Positions 1-10,869 are shown, numbered from the stretch's first letter. The stretch: 64,000 bases of DNA from Nicotiana tabacum (GCF_000715075.1 NC_134097.1:126602997-126666996), one strand, 5' to 3'. Made by a program: numbers and translations. The notes: generated from the letters alone by a model not told the origin.

Positions 1-1049
1 GGCATCCACCTGGAGAATGAGGATGAGAATTAAAAGAAGTCAGGCGTCCACCTGGAGAATGAGGATGAAGAAAAAAAGAAGTCAGGCGTCCACCTGGATA
101 ATGAGGATGAGAAAAGAAGAAGTCAGACGTCCACCTGGAGAATGAGGATGAGAATTAAAGAAGTCAGGCGTCCACCTGGATAATGAGGATGAGAAAAGAA
201 GAAGCCAGGCGTCCACCTAGAGAATGAGGATGAGAATTAAAGAAGTCAGGCGTCCACCTGGAGAATGAGGATGAATAATCAAAGAAGTCAGGCGTCCACC
301 TGGAGAATGAGGATGAAGAAAAGAAGAAGTCAGGCGTCCACCTGGATAATGAGGATGAGAAAAGAAGAAGTCAGGCATCCACCTGGAGAATGAGGATGAG
401 AATTAAAAGAAGTCAGGCGTCCACCTGGAGAATGAAGGATGAAGAAAAAAAGAAGTCAGGCGTCCACCTGGAGAATGAGGATGAGAATTGAAGAAGTCAG
501 GCGTCCACCTGGAGAATGAGGATGAAGAAGAAAAGAAGAAGTCAGGCATCCACCTGGAGAATGAGGATGAGAAAAAGAAGTTAGGCGTCCACCTGGAGAA
601 CGAGGATGAGAATTAAAGAAGTCAGGCGTCCACCTGGAGAATGAGGATGAAGAATTAAAGAAGTCAGGCGTCCACCTGGAGAATGAGGATGAGAATTGAA
701 AAGTCAGGCGTCCGCCTGGAGAATGAGGATGAAGAATTTAAAAAGAAGTCAGGCGTCCACCTGGAGAATAAGGATGAGAATTGAAGAAGTCAGGCGTCCA
801 CCTGGAAAATGAGGATAAAAATTAAAGAAATCAGGCGTCCACCTGGAGAATGAGGATGAGAATTAAAGAAGTCAGGCGTCCACCTGGAGAACGAGGACGA
901 AGAAGTTAAAAAGAAAGTCAGGCGTCCACCTGGAGAATGAGGATGAAGAAGTTAAAAAGAAGTCAGGCGTCCACCTGGAGAATGAGGATGAAGAAAGAAA
1001 AGAAGCAGTCAGGCACCCACCTGGAGAACGAGGGAATGCAATAGAAGTG
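1..1049. repeat. Minisatellite of about 25 units in the Ogre-1 3' UTR
   Basis: About 25 head-to-tail units of 39-48 bp. Each has the core CAGGCGTCCACCTGGAGAA, then a purine-rich tail of GAGGATGA and A/G-rich spacer ending in GAAGT. Tails vary (GAATTAAAGAAGT, GAAGAAAAAAAGAAGT, GAAAAGAAGAAGT). Certain variants recur in order: the first two units resemble units 10 and 11, and units 3-4 resemble 5-6, suggesting duplication of blocks. The array reaches the left window edge, so its full length is unknown. It lies upstream of a polypurine tract and LTR, placing it in the 3' untranslated region of an Ogre-like retrotransposon. Plus-strand purine richness creates long open frames on the minus strand that have no coding character. 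Confidence 0.95.
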
Positions 1050-1570
1050 TTGAAGTCAAAAGACCGTTCATATAAGAAAGGAGCACATTTAGAATCAATA
1101 AAATAGAGGAGTCCAACAGAATCCCCAGCAAGAAACAACAAGAGTCCCAAAAGGAAATACAGGACACAATGAAAAGGAATACGGAATAAGCCAAATGCCC
1201 AAGAGTCACCAAGATATCAAGACAACAAGAAATGCAAGGGCATGATCTAGATAAGATTTTTATAAGTCCTGTACCATAATCTAGTTTAGTTTTTTTATTA
1301 CCTTTGAAGTAAGGTGTAATAAGGAGGCCAGCAAGCAGTAAAAACAGCACGAAGCAGCAGTAACACCACAGTCCCACGGTAGTCCCAGCTACCAAAAACT
1401 TCCCGAACTACATTGACCTGATTCCTTTATAGCCAAGGATATGTAGGAAACCTTTGAAGCAGAGGTTCGGTCAAATCTTTCAAAAAATGCTTCCCACGGA
1501 GTATTCGAACGGGCAAAAATCGCTCGTATCCGCTCACTTTATCTTTGCACGAAAACTCTTCGAGTTTCCG
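1050..1570 (+). other. Rest of the Ogre-1 3' UTR
   Basis: Non-coding sequence between the minisatellite and the polypurine tract. It matches the end of the Ogre-2 3' UTR (about 63280-63560) through shared blocks: GTAATAAGGAG, the run CAGCAAGCAGTA, TCCCAGCTACCAA, the GAACTAC...GGTTCGGTC motif, and TTTCAAAAAATGCTTCCCA. This shows that the two elements are related. I see no reading frame of interest. Confidence 0.8.
1403..1470 (+). ncRNA. Candidate structured RNA motif, Ogre-1 3' copy
   Basis: A 68 nt block opens with CCGAAC and closes with GTTCGG, which can pair as a 6 bp stem. Inside, TCCTT and AAGGA can form a second hairpin, and AGG/CCT around AAA a weak third. Related blocks lie at 32367-32430, 50284-50342 and 63396-63462. 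The folding is a hand inference, and its function is unknown. Confidence 0.5.
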
Positions 1571-1586
1571 CACAAAGAGGGGCAGC
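1571..1586 (+). promoter_or_regulatory. Polypurine tract of Ogre-1
   Basis: The purine-rich run CACAAAGAGGGGCAGC directly precedes the LTR start TGTGAGCACG. This is the expected position of the plus-strand primer for an element read left to right, and it identifies the following LTR as a 3' LTR. The matching tract of Ogre-2 is GAAAAGAGGGGCAAC, just before 63579. Confidence 0.75.
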
Positions 1587-2205
1587 TGTGAGCACGTGAT
1601 TTTTGCCTTACGAAAACTACTCTAAAATAAATCAAAAAAAAAAATTCTTTTATTGTGTAATTTTTGAATTTGCGTAGTGTTAAATACTTGTGTTATGTCC
1701 GTAAGTGTTTACATTGTCATAATAAAATGAAAAAATAAAATAAAATACATATTGCATGCATATAGGATTTAATTATGCATTTAAAAGATAATTTAAATAA
1801 AATCACAAAAAAAATATGCAATCGTTCTATTTTAAATATTCCACTGTGTGATTGATGTTTTGTCTATGTGTTAAATAATTGTTATAGAGTAATTAATATA
1901 TTTTTGTGAAGTTAAAATTATTTTATAGTTAATATTAAAAATTTAAATTAGAAAAAATGAAAAAATATATATATATATATATATACAAAATCGGACCTGG
2001 ATTAAAATCCAGGCCCAAAACATTTTAACCCCCACAGCCCAATCCTTTAGCCCAGGTCCGGTCCAAACCAGACGAACCAAAACGACAGCGTTTGGTCGTG
2101 GCTTCTCAGAAACCGTTGGATCGAATCCAACCAACGGTCAAGATCTCACCCCCTTTACCCGTAACCCGTAACCCGATCCAGTGACCCGACTCAGCCGACC
2201 CTGGC

Positions 2206-2235
2206 ATTAAACCAAACGACATCGTTTGGTTTAAT
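2206..2235. promoter_or_regulatory. Perfect palindrome upstream of the LTR TATA box
   Basis: Two 14-bp arms, ATTAAACCAAACGA and TCGTTTGGTTTAAT, are exact reverse complements separated by CA. A shorter imperfect relative (ACCAAAACG...GCGTTTGGT) lies about 135 bp upstream near 2077-2096. The site is about 60 bp before a TATA box. The position suggests a dimeric transcription-factor site or a cruciform; this is inference. Confidence 0.7.
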
Positions 2236-2296
2236 GAATTGATCCTGGCCCTTCATTCTATCTAATCCAACGGACAATATCAATCCACCCCACCCC

Positions 2297-2303
2297 TATA
2301 TAA
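2297..2303 (+). promoter_or_regulatory. TATA box of the Ogre-1 LTR
   Basis: TATATAA is followed by a C-rich, gene-leader-like stretch (CCCCTACCCCGGCCCC and on), the usual look of a plant core promoter and start region. The matching region of the Ogre-2 LTR (about 28756) has only CATATTAAG. A second possible TATA box lies at 3903-3918. Confidence 0.55.
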
Positions 2304-2509
2304 GTCCCAGGCCCCTACCCCGGCCCCAAACTAAACACCCCCCCTCCTACACTGTTCATCATCGTCCCCCAAACCCCCACTCCTAACCCTAGCCGCCCTA
2401 TGATCCCACCGCCTGAAACCCGGCGGCATCAATGCCGCCGGTCCCCACCTTAACAACCTAGAACCCCCTGAACATCCTCTATCCAGTTATGCTAGCCACT
2501 TGGCTCGAA

Positions 2510-2765
2510 TCTGCTTGAAGGTTCTCGAATCTTCATTTGAAGATTCGAGCCGAGTTTAAATCTAAACCTAACAGCCCCAAATCGACACCATAGCTTCCCC
2601 TAGCCACCCTGAGTATGGATCTATTGTTTGTTTGGCTCGAATCAGTTTCGAGTTTCTCGAATCTTCTTTTGAAGATTCGGACCAAACAAGAACAAACTCA
2701 GATCCGTTTTAAGCTGACACCAAATGACCCCTAGGCTACCCTCACCCTTGTATCATATTTGGTTC
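2510..2765 (+). repeat. Duplicated hairpin block in the Ogre-1 LTR leader
   Basis: Two diverged copies of a block of about 130 bp, each starting TTGGCTCGAATC. Each holds a stem-loop: CTCGAATCTTC/GAAGATTCGAG at 2524-2549 (11 bp, loop ATTT), and CGAATCTTC/GAAGATTCG at 2658-2679 (9 bp, loop TTTT). A fragment of a third copy (TCCTCGAATCTGACC) begins near 2766. They lie downstream of the TATA box and so would be in the transcript. Confidence 0.7.
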
Positions 2766-2874
2766 TCCTCGAATCTGACCAGAAATGGTTAAATCCCAAA
2801 TCGAACTTTCAAGAACCCTAAAAATACCAAACTTTTGGATTCTGTTCAGATTGAGTAAAGATTGAGGTTTAATC

Positions 2875-2920
2875 GACCTTAGTCAAAGTATTTTCAGTGG
2901 AAAATACTTCGACTAAGGTC
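2875..2920. repeat. Long near-perfect hairpin in the Ogre-1 LTR
   Basis: Arms at 2875-2895 and 2900-2920 pair at 20 of 21 positions around the loop AGTG. The left arm begins GACCTTAGTC and the right arm ends GACTAAGGTC, with one A/C mismatch inside. It is transcribed if the TATA at 2297 is used. No comparable hairpin was found at that place in the Ogre-2 LTR, which instead has a 9 bp stem at 29099-29121. Confidence 0.8.
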
Positions 2921-3902
2921 TGTTTGATTTCAAACAAAATCCGAAGCCGAGTTGAGTTCGAGTCTGATTAAAATTCAGAGGTACTTTTCTATTTCTGTTT
3001 GTGTATTCTGTATGTATTTTCGTTTGTTTAATAACTTGTTAATTTTTCATATTTTGTTTTGATTAATTCTGTCATTTCTGTCTCCTACCTATCTACTTGA
3101 TCCGAATGTAAATTGTTTCTGTTGGTTGTGACTAATTACAATGTGTGTAATCGACTCGATTAAGTTCGTCAATTAGTTATATTACGAATTTTCATTTCTG
3201 AAAATGCTGACTGAAACAGTCTGCTTCTATTGTTTTAGACTGATTATGGACAAATGTTGTAAATAGTCAACTGATTAATACTCGTCAATTAAATCATGTT
3301 TGTTTGTGAATCAGTGAATTCAAATGTATGCTGTATATGTTGTTTTCTGAACAGGGCATTGTCAGTATATTGACAATGCTCCTGTGTATGTTTGATCTTA
3401 GTTCAATTTGAAGATCAGTTTGAATTATTATGCTGAACTCAGTGTAATATTGTTGTAATGTCAAGTTTGAATTCAAGTTTACAAATGTTGATTGGATATA
3501 ATTGTGTTAGGGGGTTACATTCTTAGTCAGGATACAGTCCAAACTTTAGGATTGGTTTGTAGCTGTTGTAAATCAGATTAATAATCAGGCTTATACAGAT
3601 TTTAAAATCTGTATTGTTAAGATGCTGAATTTAAGGCAGTAATACCAGTAGAAAACAGTAAATCTGGACATTTCTGGGATAAAACAATGAGGATAATATG
3701 TTAATAGCAATGTGCTGAAAGTGAAAAGTTAGTGGCTATTATTTAAAGTGATAATGGGAAACAAAGAGTAATGGGGCTGCTGAAAAACAGGATAATAGCA
3801 CTCAATAGGATTTAAAGTATTCAAAAGTAGTTTTAATGGAAAAACTTTCTGATTTTTAAAGGAGAAAAAGGTCCATCCAGCATTAAAAAGTATAGAACCA
3901 GC

Positions 3903-3918
3903 CCTGTATAAATACAGG
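3903..3918. promoter_or_regulatory. Possible second TATA box inside a palindrome
   Basis: CCTGTAT-AA-ATACAGG is a perfect inverted repeat with a TATAAAT core. It lies about 330 bp before the NA-1 insertion, in the distal LTR. It may be a second core promoter, but there is no independent support. Confidence 0.35.
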
Positions 3919-4244
3919 AGCTGGACAGATAGAGATCAAGGAGACAGAGAACAGAATTTAGGAGACTTTAAGAGTTTTCAGAGAGAGAGAGAGACATACA
4001 GAGAAGAAATATAAAATTTGAGAAAGGAAAATCAAGCAGAAACAGAAATCTGAAAAAGGAAGATAGAAAGAAAGGAAAACAGAAATATTAAACAGAATTC
4101 TACATCGGAAGTTAGTATTGAAGCTGATTCTGTGTTTTGAAATTGAAAGCTTTTTCAGTCTACTTTGTTTTAAGTCTCAAAAATCAGAAATATTACTCTT
4201 TGTATTAAATCTGTCCGGATTTGTTCGATATCATTGTTCAGTTA

Positions 4245-6940
4245 TGTTACACCCCAAGTTTTCATACGTGAGAGTACATCGTAAGTCATTGATGTAAGCT
4301 CGGAAATGAGATTCTATTTGGAAGCAAATAAAGTAAGTTAATAATGTTACCTTGGAGGTTACAAATATTTAAGATCATGAATAACGATTACCAAGAGGGT
4401 TGGAAATCTTAGAAGCTAAACCAATTGAAGAAAATAAGTTTCGTCGAAAGTTGACAAGTTTCGAATGTTATAACATGTACTTTGGGGTGAGACTAGGGTT
4501 ATTAACATGATAAGGAGGTTATTATATGAGTTATTTTAGTCGTATGATATTCATTTTCTACATTTTGAAGGCAAGCAAGTTGTGGAACAAGAGTTGGCAA
4601 AGGTCATCACAAGTTACATTCATAAATTTGTTGAAATTTAGGTCAAATGTATCTGAGAATTTCTCCAAATATACTTGGAATAATGGGGTGTTATACCTAC
4701 CAAATTGAAGGTCTACTAGTCTAGTTTCTAACTCATTAAACCGTTTGTCAATACGACATCGGAGTAGAGAGATATTCGCATTTTCGCGAGACCGCGCAAG
4801 CAGCTCCCAATGGGACCCACTTAGGCGGTGGTTGACCTACTTCAATTTATAAACGGTTTGGACGCCTATTTTTTCTCATTTTTCAACTAAAGTTCGTCTC
4901 CAAACTTCTCCTAACCCTCCTAAATATATATCACAAGGGTTTGAAGTGATTCCAAAGTGATTACACCATATTTCAACATCAAAACTTAGTTCTAGTGAAG
5001 AACAACACCTCTTTGAGGTTGTGTTGTCATTGAGGATTGTTGTGGGATGTATTTGGATGAAATTCCAAGTTGTTGCTGCTGTCTAAGGTGAGTATAACAA
5101 CCTACTAATTGTGCTTAAGCTTGCTTGTATGTTGGTTAAGTTGTTAGGATGATAAACTATAAGATAATACTTGGACTAGCTTAAGTCACTTCTATGGTGT
5201 TGTATTGCTATTAAGGGTTGTTGTAAAATGAATATAACTTGGATTTTGACTTTAAGTTACTGTAGGAGGTATGTATATTATGTTCTTGCTTGTGCCTAAG
5301 GTTATCTTGATATTTATTAAGTTAAATGGATGGGCTAGACCTGAACTAGTGAATAAAGTTGCTAGTTGGGGATAGTTGAAGTTGTGGATTATTTTCGTTG
5401 TTATAAATATATGGTATAAGGCTAGAATCATTGATTAATGACTTCATTATCAAGTTAATGATACTTTTATGTTGAAGTAAGAAGTCTATAAGGATTGATA
5501 AGGGGTATACGGATTCCAATCGGAGTTTGCCGCTCGTCGTAATGTAGTTGTGACTTGTTGTGGTTATATGGTGTCTTGATATTGATAATTATGTATTGAT
5601 GGATTGCTCTGGTCATTTTTGTTGGTATATGGTATTGGAGGAGGCCCTTGTTACAATGGAGATGCTGCCCAAATTTACGTAAACGAGCTACTAGCTTAAG
5701 TTATAGACTTAGCCTTTGCTCAGCACTGATTTTGAATCTCCTTATACTATGATAGATTGAGTTGACTTGTTTGAAGAGTTGCTTGGAAGGGATTAAGGAC
5801 TCAACGGGTTTAAGGTATGTTAAGGCACTTTCTTCTTTCTTTTGGCATGATCTAAAATGAAATGAACATAAACGATACGCTATTTCATAATGACTCTACT
5901 CCTAGCAACTAAGGTTGTCCATGTTATTCTTTCCTTATAAAATTATTCTAAACAAGTGTGTATGATCCTTAAATCCTACTAAGGTTCATATTGATGGTAG
6001 GGATGTCCATAATGTTCTTAAGTCACTCTAAAAGGTTTAGAAGATGATTCCATGAGTCTAGCATGCATTATATATAGTATCTATTTTACTCTACCGAGCC
6101 GCGCTATAGTCGGCCGGGTACGACACCTATTGTGCAACCACTGATCAATTGGGTTTACCGAGCTCCACGTGGCCGGGTACGATTCTACCGAACCTTATGA
6201 TGGTCGGGTACGCTTTTACCGAGTCCTCTTTGAGGTCGGGTACGATATGATGATGATGATGCCCACAGAGGGGAATGTTTTAAAAAGTTTATGTATATAT
6301 ATGTATTATGCATTTCATATCAGTAACCCCCAGAGGCACTCTGATGTTACAGGTTGTATCTCCTCTATCTCTCTCTTTACATTACTGTTCTTGTTTATGC
6401 TTTCCTGCCTAACATACTCGGTACTTTATTCGTACTGACGTCCCTTTTGCCTGGGGATGCTGCATTTCATGCCCGCAGGTCCCAATTGATAGGTTGACAG
6501 TCCTCCTAGTAGGCTATCAGCTCAGCGAAGGTGTTGGTGCACTCCACTTGCTCCGGAGTTGCCTATTTGGTCAGTATGCTTTGGATATGTATTGATTGAT
6601 ATGGAGGGCCCCTGTCCCGACCTTTATAATTTTATGTACTCTTAGAGGCTTGTAGACATATGTCAGGTGTATGGATAATTGTATGGCCTTGTCGGCCTAT
6701 GTTTCGAGTTTACTAATGGTCATGTCGGCCTTATAGGCCCGTATGTCACATATATTAGTTTGTATATCATGTTGGGTCTTCATATGTTGACTATTCCCTT
6801 ATGTTTTATTCTTGTTATCTCAGGACGAGTTTTCTAGCTCATTTACTCATGATAACATGATAAGAAAGATATGTTACATTGGTACTTAGTTGAGTAAGGC
6901 ACCGGGTGCCCGTCGCGGCCCTTCGGTTTGGCTCATGACA
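4245..6940 (+). repeat. 5' LTR of NA-1
   Basis: Begins TGTTACACCCC and ends TCATGACA. Near 6100-6250 it carries a cluster of short repeats of the form ACCGAG...GGCCGGGTACG. Near 6430-6550 is the block TACTTTATTCGTACTGACG with the following CCCGCAGGTCCC. Frames such as the one at 6169-6438 recur in the 3' LTR only because the LTRs are near copies. The region most likely holds promoter and polyadenylation signals. Confidence 0.93.
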
Positions 6941-6944
6941 GAAG

Positions 6945-6956
6945 TGGTATCAGAGC
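6945..6956 (+). promoter_or_regulatory. Primer binding site of NA-1 (initiator tRNA-Met)
   Basis: TGGTATCAGAGC begins 4 bp after the 5' LTR and is complementary to the 3' end of plant initiator tRNA-Met, the standard primer of most Ty3/gypsy elements. It fixes the orientation as plus. Confidence 0.9.
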
Positions 6957-8271
6957 AGTTCTGTCCTAGGGAGTCTACAAGCCGTGTCTAGTAGAGTCTT
7001 GTTTATGGGTGTGTTGTGCACCACACTTATAAGCAGGAGGCTACATGGCATTTAGGTCTGTCACTCTTTTTTCTTACTCTAGATCGTGCAGTAGAGCTCA
7101 GTTGTAAGAATTCAAACTCCTAAATTCGACTTTAGTCATAATACAACGATACCTACTTCCACAAAGATAGTTGGTAAGAGATTACATGTGTATGTGAAAG
7201 AGTTGAGTCAGAGGAACTCGATTTCACATCATAATTATGATGAGTAAATATGAGGTCTTCAACAGATCGTGTGTGTACTAAGATGTGTATGCTTCTTAAT
7301 AAGGAGCCTTAAGGCAAGGATATCTATTCACGAATATGGTGAAAATCTATGAGGGATTCAAAAGCTAGATACAAGTTTCAACAAGTAAAAGAAGTAAGGT
7401 GAAGAGGGGTACAAGGCACCCAGATAATGAAGATTATCAATATTTTCAAATCAGGCAGAGAAATATAAGCATTTTGGTACCTTCATCAATGACAGAGGTA
7501 AGTACAATTGGCCACACCCATCTCAGTTATGTTCTATGGGAGCTAACAGATATTATTTAAGAGAAAGATGGGATATCAGGATCCAGTTGGAGTTAGAGTA
7601 ACCCAAAAATTGTGGATAGGTTGTTATCATTAACCAATGTTTTCGAAAGATGGTACAAATGTGGTAAAAGATATCCTTCTAAGACACCCAGATGGTGAAC
7701 TCTAGAGTAGTACAATTAGATACGAATACTGGAATATTCAAAAATTTCAGAATATAGGCAGTGGGATCCTAGAAGGGACAAATATTTACCTTAGTATGAC
7801 TCTAGCCCCGAGTAAAAAAAAGAATGTTAGGCATTCTAATGAGATGAAGCTAGGGGAGCTTATAGGGAAAGAACTTTTTGTTGAAGTTTTCAGAATAAAG
7901 TGATAGACAAAAAGAATATTATCCGGAGAATAAGAAGAAAATAAATGAAGCATCATGAGTAAGATGTGATATAGGGGTGATAACAGTAAATCAAAATATG
8001 ACACGATGACAGAGTCTATAGTCAAAGTGAAGGAAAATACAAGAGGTGACAAGCCTTAAGGCAATAAAAGAGTATAAGCCATAAAATCATATTTTTATTT
8101 CGAGAAATGAGTTGGTGACTTCAACGTGATTACCAGAAGGAAAGGTTAGACCCCAGAGTAATAAAAATCAGTATGGGCTGGTGAACAAGATAAAACCGAA
8201 CATGAATTAGGGACCGGAGGATTTGATAATGGTCGACATCGTGAGAATTTCAAAGATCGTGCTCCAAACAA

Positions 8272-8443
8272 TAATAGAATAGACAACAGACGAATAACCT
8301 TTAAAGGTTATTTAGGAAGTCGCTTACCTAAAGCAAGCACTCTGAGCAGAGTTAATCTTAAGGGACTAAATGTGCCAGTTACCGTAGGTGTCACCTTCGT
8401 GCGTAAGAAATTTAGTTATCCCTGGTACAGAAGGTTACCATAA
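8272..8443 (+). pseudogene. Conserved coding remnant shared with NA-2
   Basis: This frame ends with the motif LKGLNVPVTVGVTFVRK followed by YPWYRRLP and a stop. The minus-strand frame of NA-2 at 44804-45025 contains LKGLYVPVTLSVTLARN and HPWYRR at the same relative place. I do not recognise the family. It is the only piece of the interior that looks protein-like in both elements. It has no clear start here and is probably a relic. Confidence 0.5.
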
Positions 8444-8542
8444 GGTGATTAAGGTTCATTGATAATGTGAAAAGACGCCGAATATGAAAAGGTAAAACAA
8501 GTATAGGTAGATCGTCGTAGTACTAAATCTTAGTACTCCCCT

Positions 8543-8557
8543 GAAGGGGGGAATATG
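8543..8557 (+). promoter_or_regulatory. Possible internal polypurine tract of NA-1
   Basis: GAAGGGGGGAATATG resembles the 3' tract AAAGGGGGAATGA at 10857. A matching tract is found on the minus strand of NA-2 near 44735-44755. It could act as a central PPT, or mark an older 3' end; both are inference. Confidence 0.35.
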
Positions 8558-8841
8558 GTGTGATATGGTATTAAGTTGGAGTTAAGCGGTTCAGTTAACT
8601 ATGGAATGGTAAAGGAAGAATGTGGTAAAAAGGAGAAAGGGATGAGGTTGCATTTATTCAGTTCCTGCAGATATGTTGCGAATCCAGAACATTATACAAG
8701 CACGACACCGGGGAGAAGCAGTAAAAGTTTCCGTCCAGGATGTTATTGATAAATAAGTATGAATGGACATTTGATACATCTGGAGCTAGTGGTGAGAGAT
8801 AAGTTAAGACAAAGGATATATCCCAAGAGGGATTATGCAGA

Positions 8842-8957
8842 ATAAATATATATATATATGAGAATGGACCAACGAGTAATTAGTAGTTGATTTAGGAAGA
8901 TATATATATATATATATGAGAATGGACCAACGAGTAATTAGTAGTTGATTTAGGAAG
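8842..8957. repeat. 58 bp exact tandem duplication
   Basis: Two head-to-tail copies with period 58 bp: an AT dinucleotide run, then GAGAATGGACCAACGAGTAA and a further 20 bp or so ending TTTAGGAAGA. NA-2 has only one diverged copy of the corresponding sequence (about 44450-44480), so the duplication arose within NA-1. Confidence 0.9.
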
Positions 8958-10856
8958 AGCCCAGTTATGGCTAGACAAGAGGTCACGGATAAATCAATAG
9001 ATCATGCAAGATAAATGTAGTGAACTGCAGCATAATGAATTTAGTCTCGCAGATACAAGATCGCAATCATTTGAAAAAAATTCAGATAGGAGTTGAGGCA
9101 ATTAAAGGTACCACTTTTAAAGGTTTATGAAAATAAGAGAGAGTGTCACTAAGGAGACAATAAAAATTTGAGCTTAGAAGTAACCCTACGAGCACAAAGG
9201 CATAAATTTATGTAACTAAGGATTATTATAGGCAAGTAAGAATAACGAAAATTACCTTCGGGTGTACGATATATCAAGCTCGCAACTTTACAAGAGCCAG
9301 AAGGTCTCCCTAAGTACTACAATAAAAGACTAGTTGAGGAAATAAGGAAGAAGGTTTCCACCTAAGCATAGTGAGCTAGAGAGTAAATGATCTTGTAACA
9401 ACAGTCTCACTACAATATTGTATACACTCCATAAGAAAGTGGCACCTATCATGGCTAATGAATGGTAAAAAAGAAGCTATCAAAGGTGATGTTTGAGATC
9501 ATATAAGGTACAAGAAATTATAGTATTCGTGGGAAAAAAGGACAAGTCAAGTATTCATGCAACAAGTGATAGAACGACCATCAAAAGTAATTGCTTACAT
9601 TTAAGGACAACTGAGAAGGCACAAAAGGAAATTTATGGTGCTATCAAGTTAAAGGAAGGTTGGGAGTAGTATAAATAGATCGGTGTAGGTCCTAAGGTAA
9701 AGTATTGTAGAGCAACAAGGTTTTAGGTAGATAGGAGTAAGGATATGAAAAGATGAGTAAGAAGGTGACGAGAATATGTATGTCCTCGGGATTAAACCCA
9801 TCAAAACAAGGGAGCTGATGATTTCCATATGAATAAAAAACTCTATACAGCCTGAATGAACCCAGAGGAGTCTAAGACTAGGTGCATTTAGAAGAGATGG
9901 AATGTTGCCCTGGCGGTAGAATAAGGGTGTAATTGTGATAGATAAGAGGATGATTCTTAGGACTTTGATTGAGTAATGATTTAACGAGAAAGGGATTTCA
10001 TTAATTGCATGGGATTAGAATACCCCCATAAGATGAATCGCGTTGGGATGCAATGAAATATGGTTATTGAAGTATAGTATTATCCCTAGGTGGATCAGGA
10101 AAATCACTTCAGATGTTCCCCAATAAGATGTGAGCCCTAGTGACAGTGTATTACGTAAGAGGTTGCAAGTTATCAGTGATAGATTATAGATCAACATTAA
10201 GGTGAATAAAAAATAGATGGGTACAAGTTCCAAAGTATGAGATGAGATTTGTTTGTTATTCTTAAGATGAATAAAAATGAGGAAGCACTAAAGGACTTAG
10301 ATTTATACATATAGGATAAGCAGCGAGAGAGTAACCTGGAGTTGGGTAGCAAGCCTCGGTAATTATAAAACGAAGTAAGTTTTATGGTATAGTATAACCT
10401 GCCTAGATGTAGTAAATCCATAAGGATAGATATGCAAGGCTATGAAACAAGAGATAGCAATAGTCTTAAGTTCGATAAAGTACCAAGCGAAAGACATCAA
10501 TACACCTATAGATTTCTAGAGGGACAGCTTTTCATAATTCTGTATATGTTCATACGGTGAGGCTTATAGATTGGCTAAAAGATGGAGGAAAAAGGGAAGA
10601 CAAGTCGCTAGGCACTCATATAAGGACACAGTCGTACATACTGCATGATATAAGGTAGCAAATGTTACGATGTTGGAAAAATTCCGACCACATGTCATGG
10701 CGTGACAAAGAGGCCTAAAAGGGGGGAATGCCCAAGCGTTTGGATTTATTCACAAAACTGTTGCTTAGATGGCAAGATGAACATTAAAGTATTCGTAAGA
10801 GCCATAGTTTATGAAATTGATAAGTGCATCAGTCAACATTCGAGGACGAATGTTCC

Positions 10857-10869
10857 AAAGGGGGAATGA
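10857..10869 (+). promoter_or_regulatory. Polypurine tract of NA-1
   Basis: AAAGGGGGAATGA directly abuts the 3' LTR start TGTTACACCCC. It is preceded by CGAGGACGAATGTTCC, which is also found next to the NA-2 PPT. Confidence 0.9.

Larger units (their letters stand above)
6957..10856 (+). other. Coding-less interior of NA-1
   Basis: About 3.9 kb with no recognisable gag, protease, RT, RNase H or integrase in any frame. Blocks match the interior of NA-2 on the minus strand along its whole length: just after the PBS (GAGTCTACAAG, GTCTTGTTTATGGGTGTG), the 8272-8443 remnant, an internal purine tract near 8543, and GTCAACATTCGAGGACGAAT near the 3' end. Conservation without coding capacity points to a family that relies on proteins from another element. 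Confidence 0.75.

Noticed and set aside
1..1049. CRISPR-like look of regular repeats
   Set aside because: The spacers are variants of one another, the whole unit is repetitive, there are no cas genes, and the genome is plant.
872..1395. Minus-strand open frames over the minisatellite and its edge
   Set aside because: The proteins are low-complexity products of the purine-rich repeat read backwards; no domain and no homologue at the Ogre-2 3' UTR.
1461..1475. GGTTCGGTC as a tRNA or Pol III B box
   Set aside because: It resembles the B box, but there is no A box or cloverleaf at the right distance; the pairing with CCGAAC explains it better.
6169..6438. 89-codon frame with hydrophobic C-terminus, repeated at 12794-13063
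   Set aside because: It lies in both NA-1 LTRs and is duplicated only because LTRs are copies; its first half is the short GGCCGGGTACG-type repeat.
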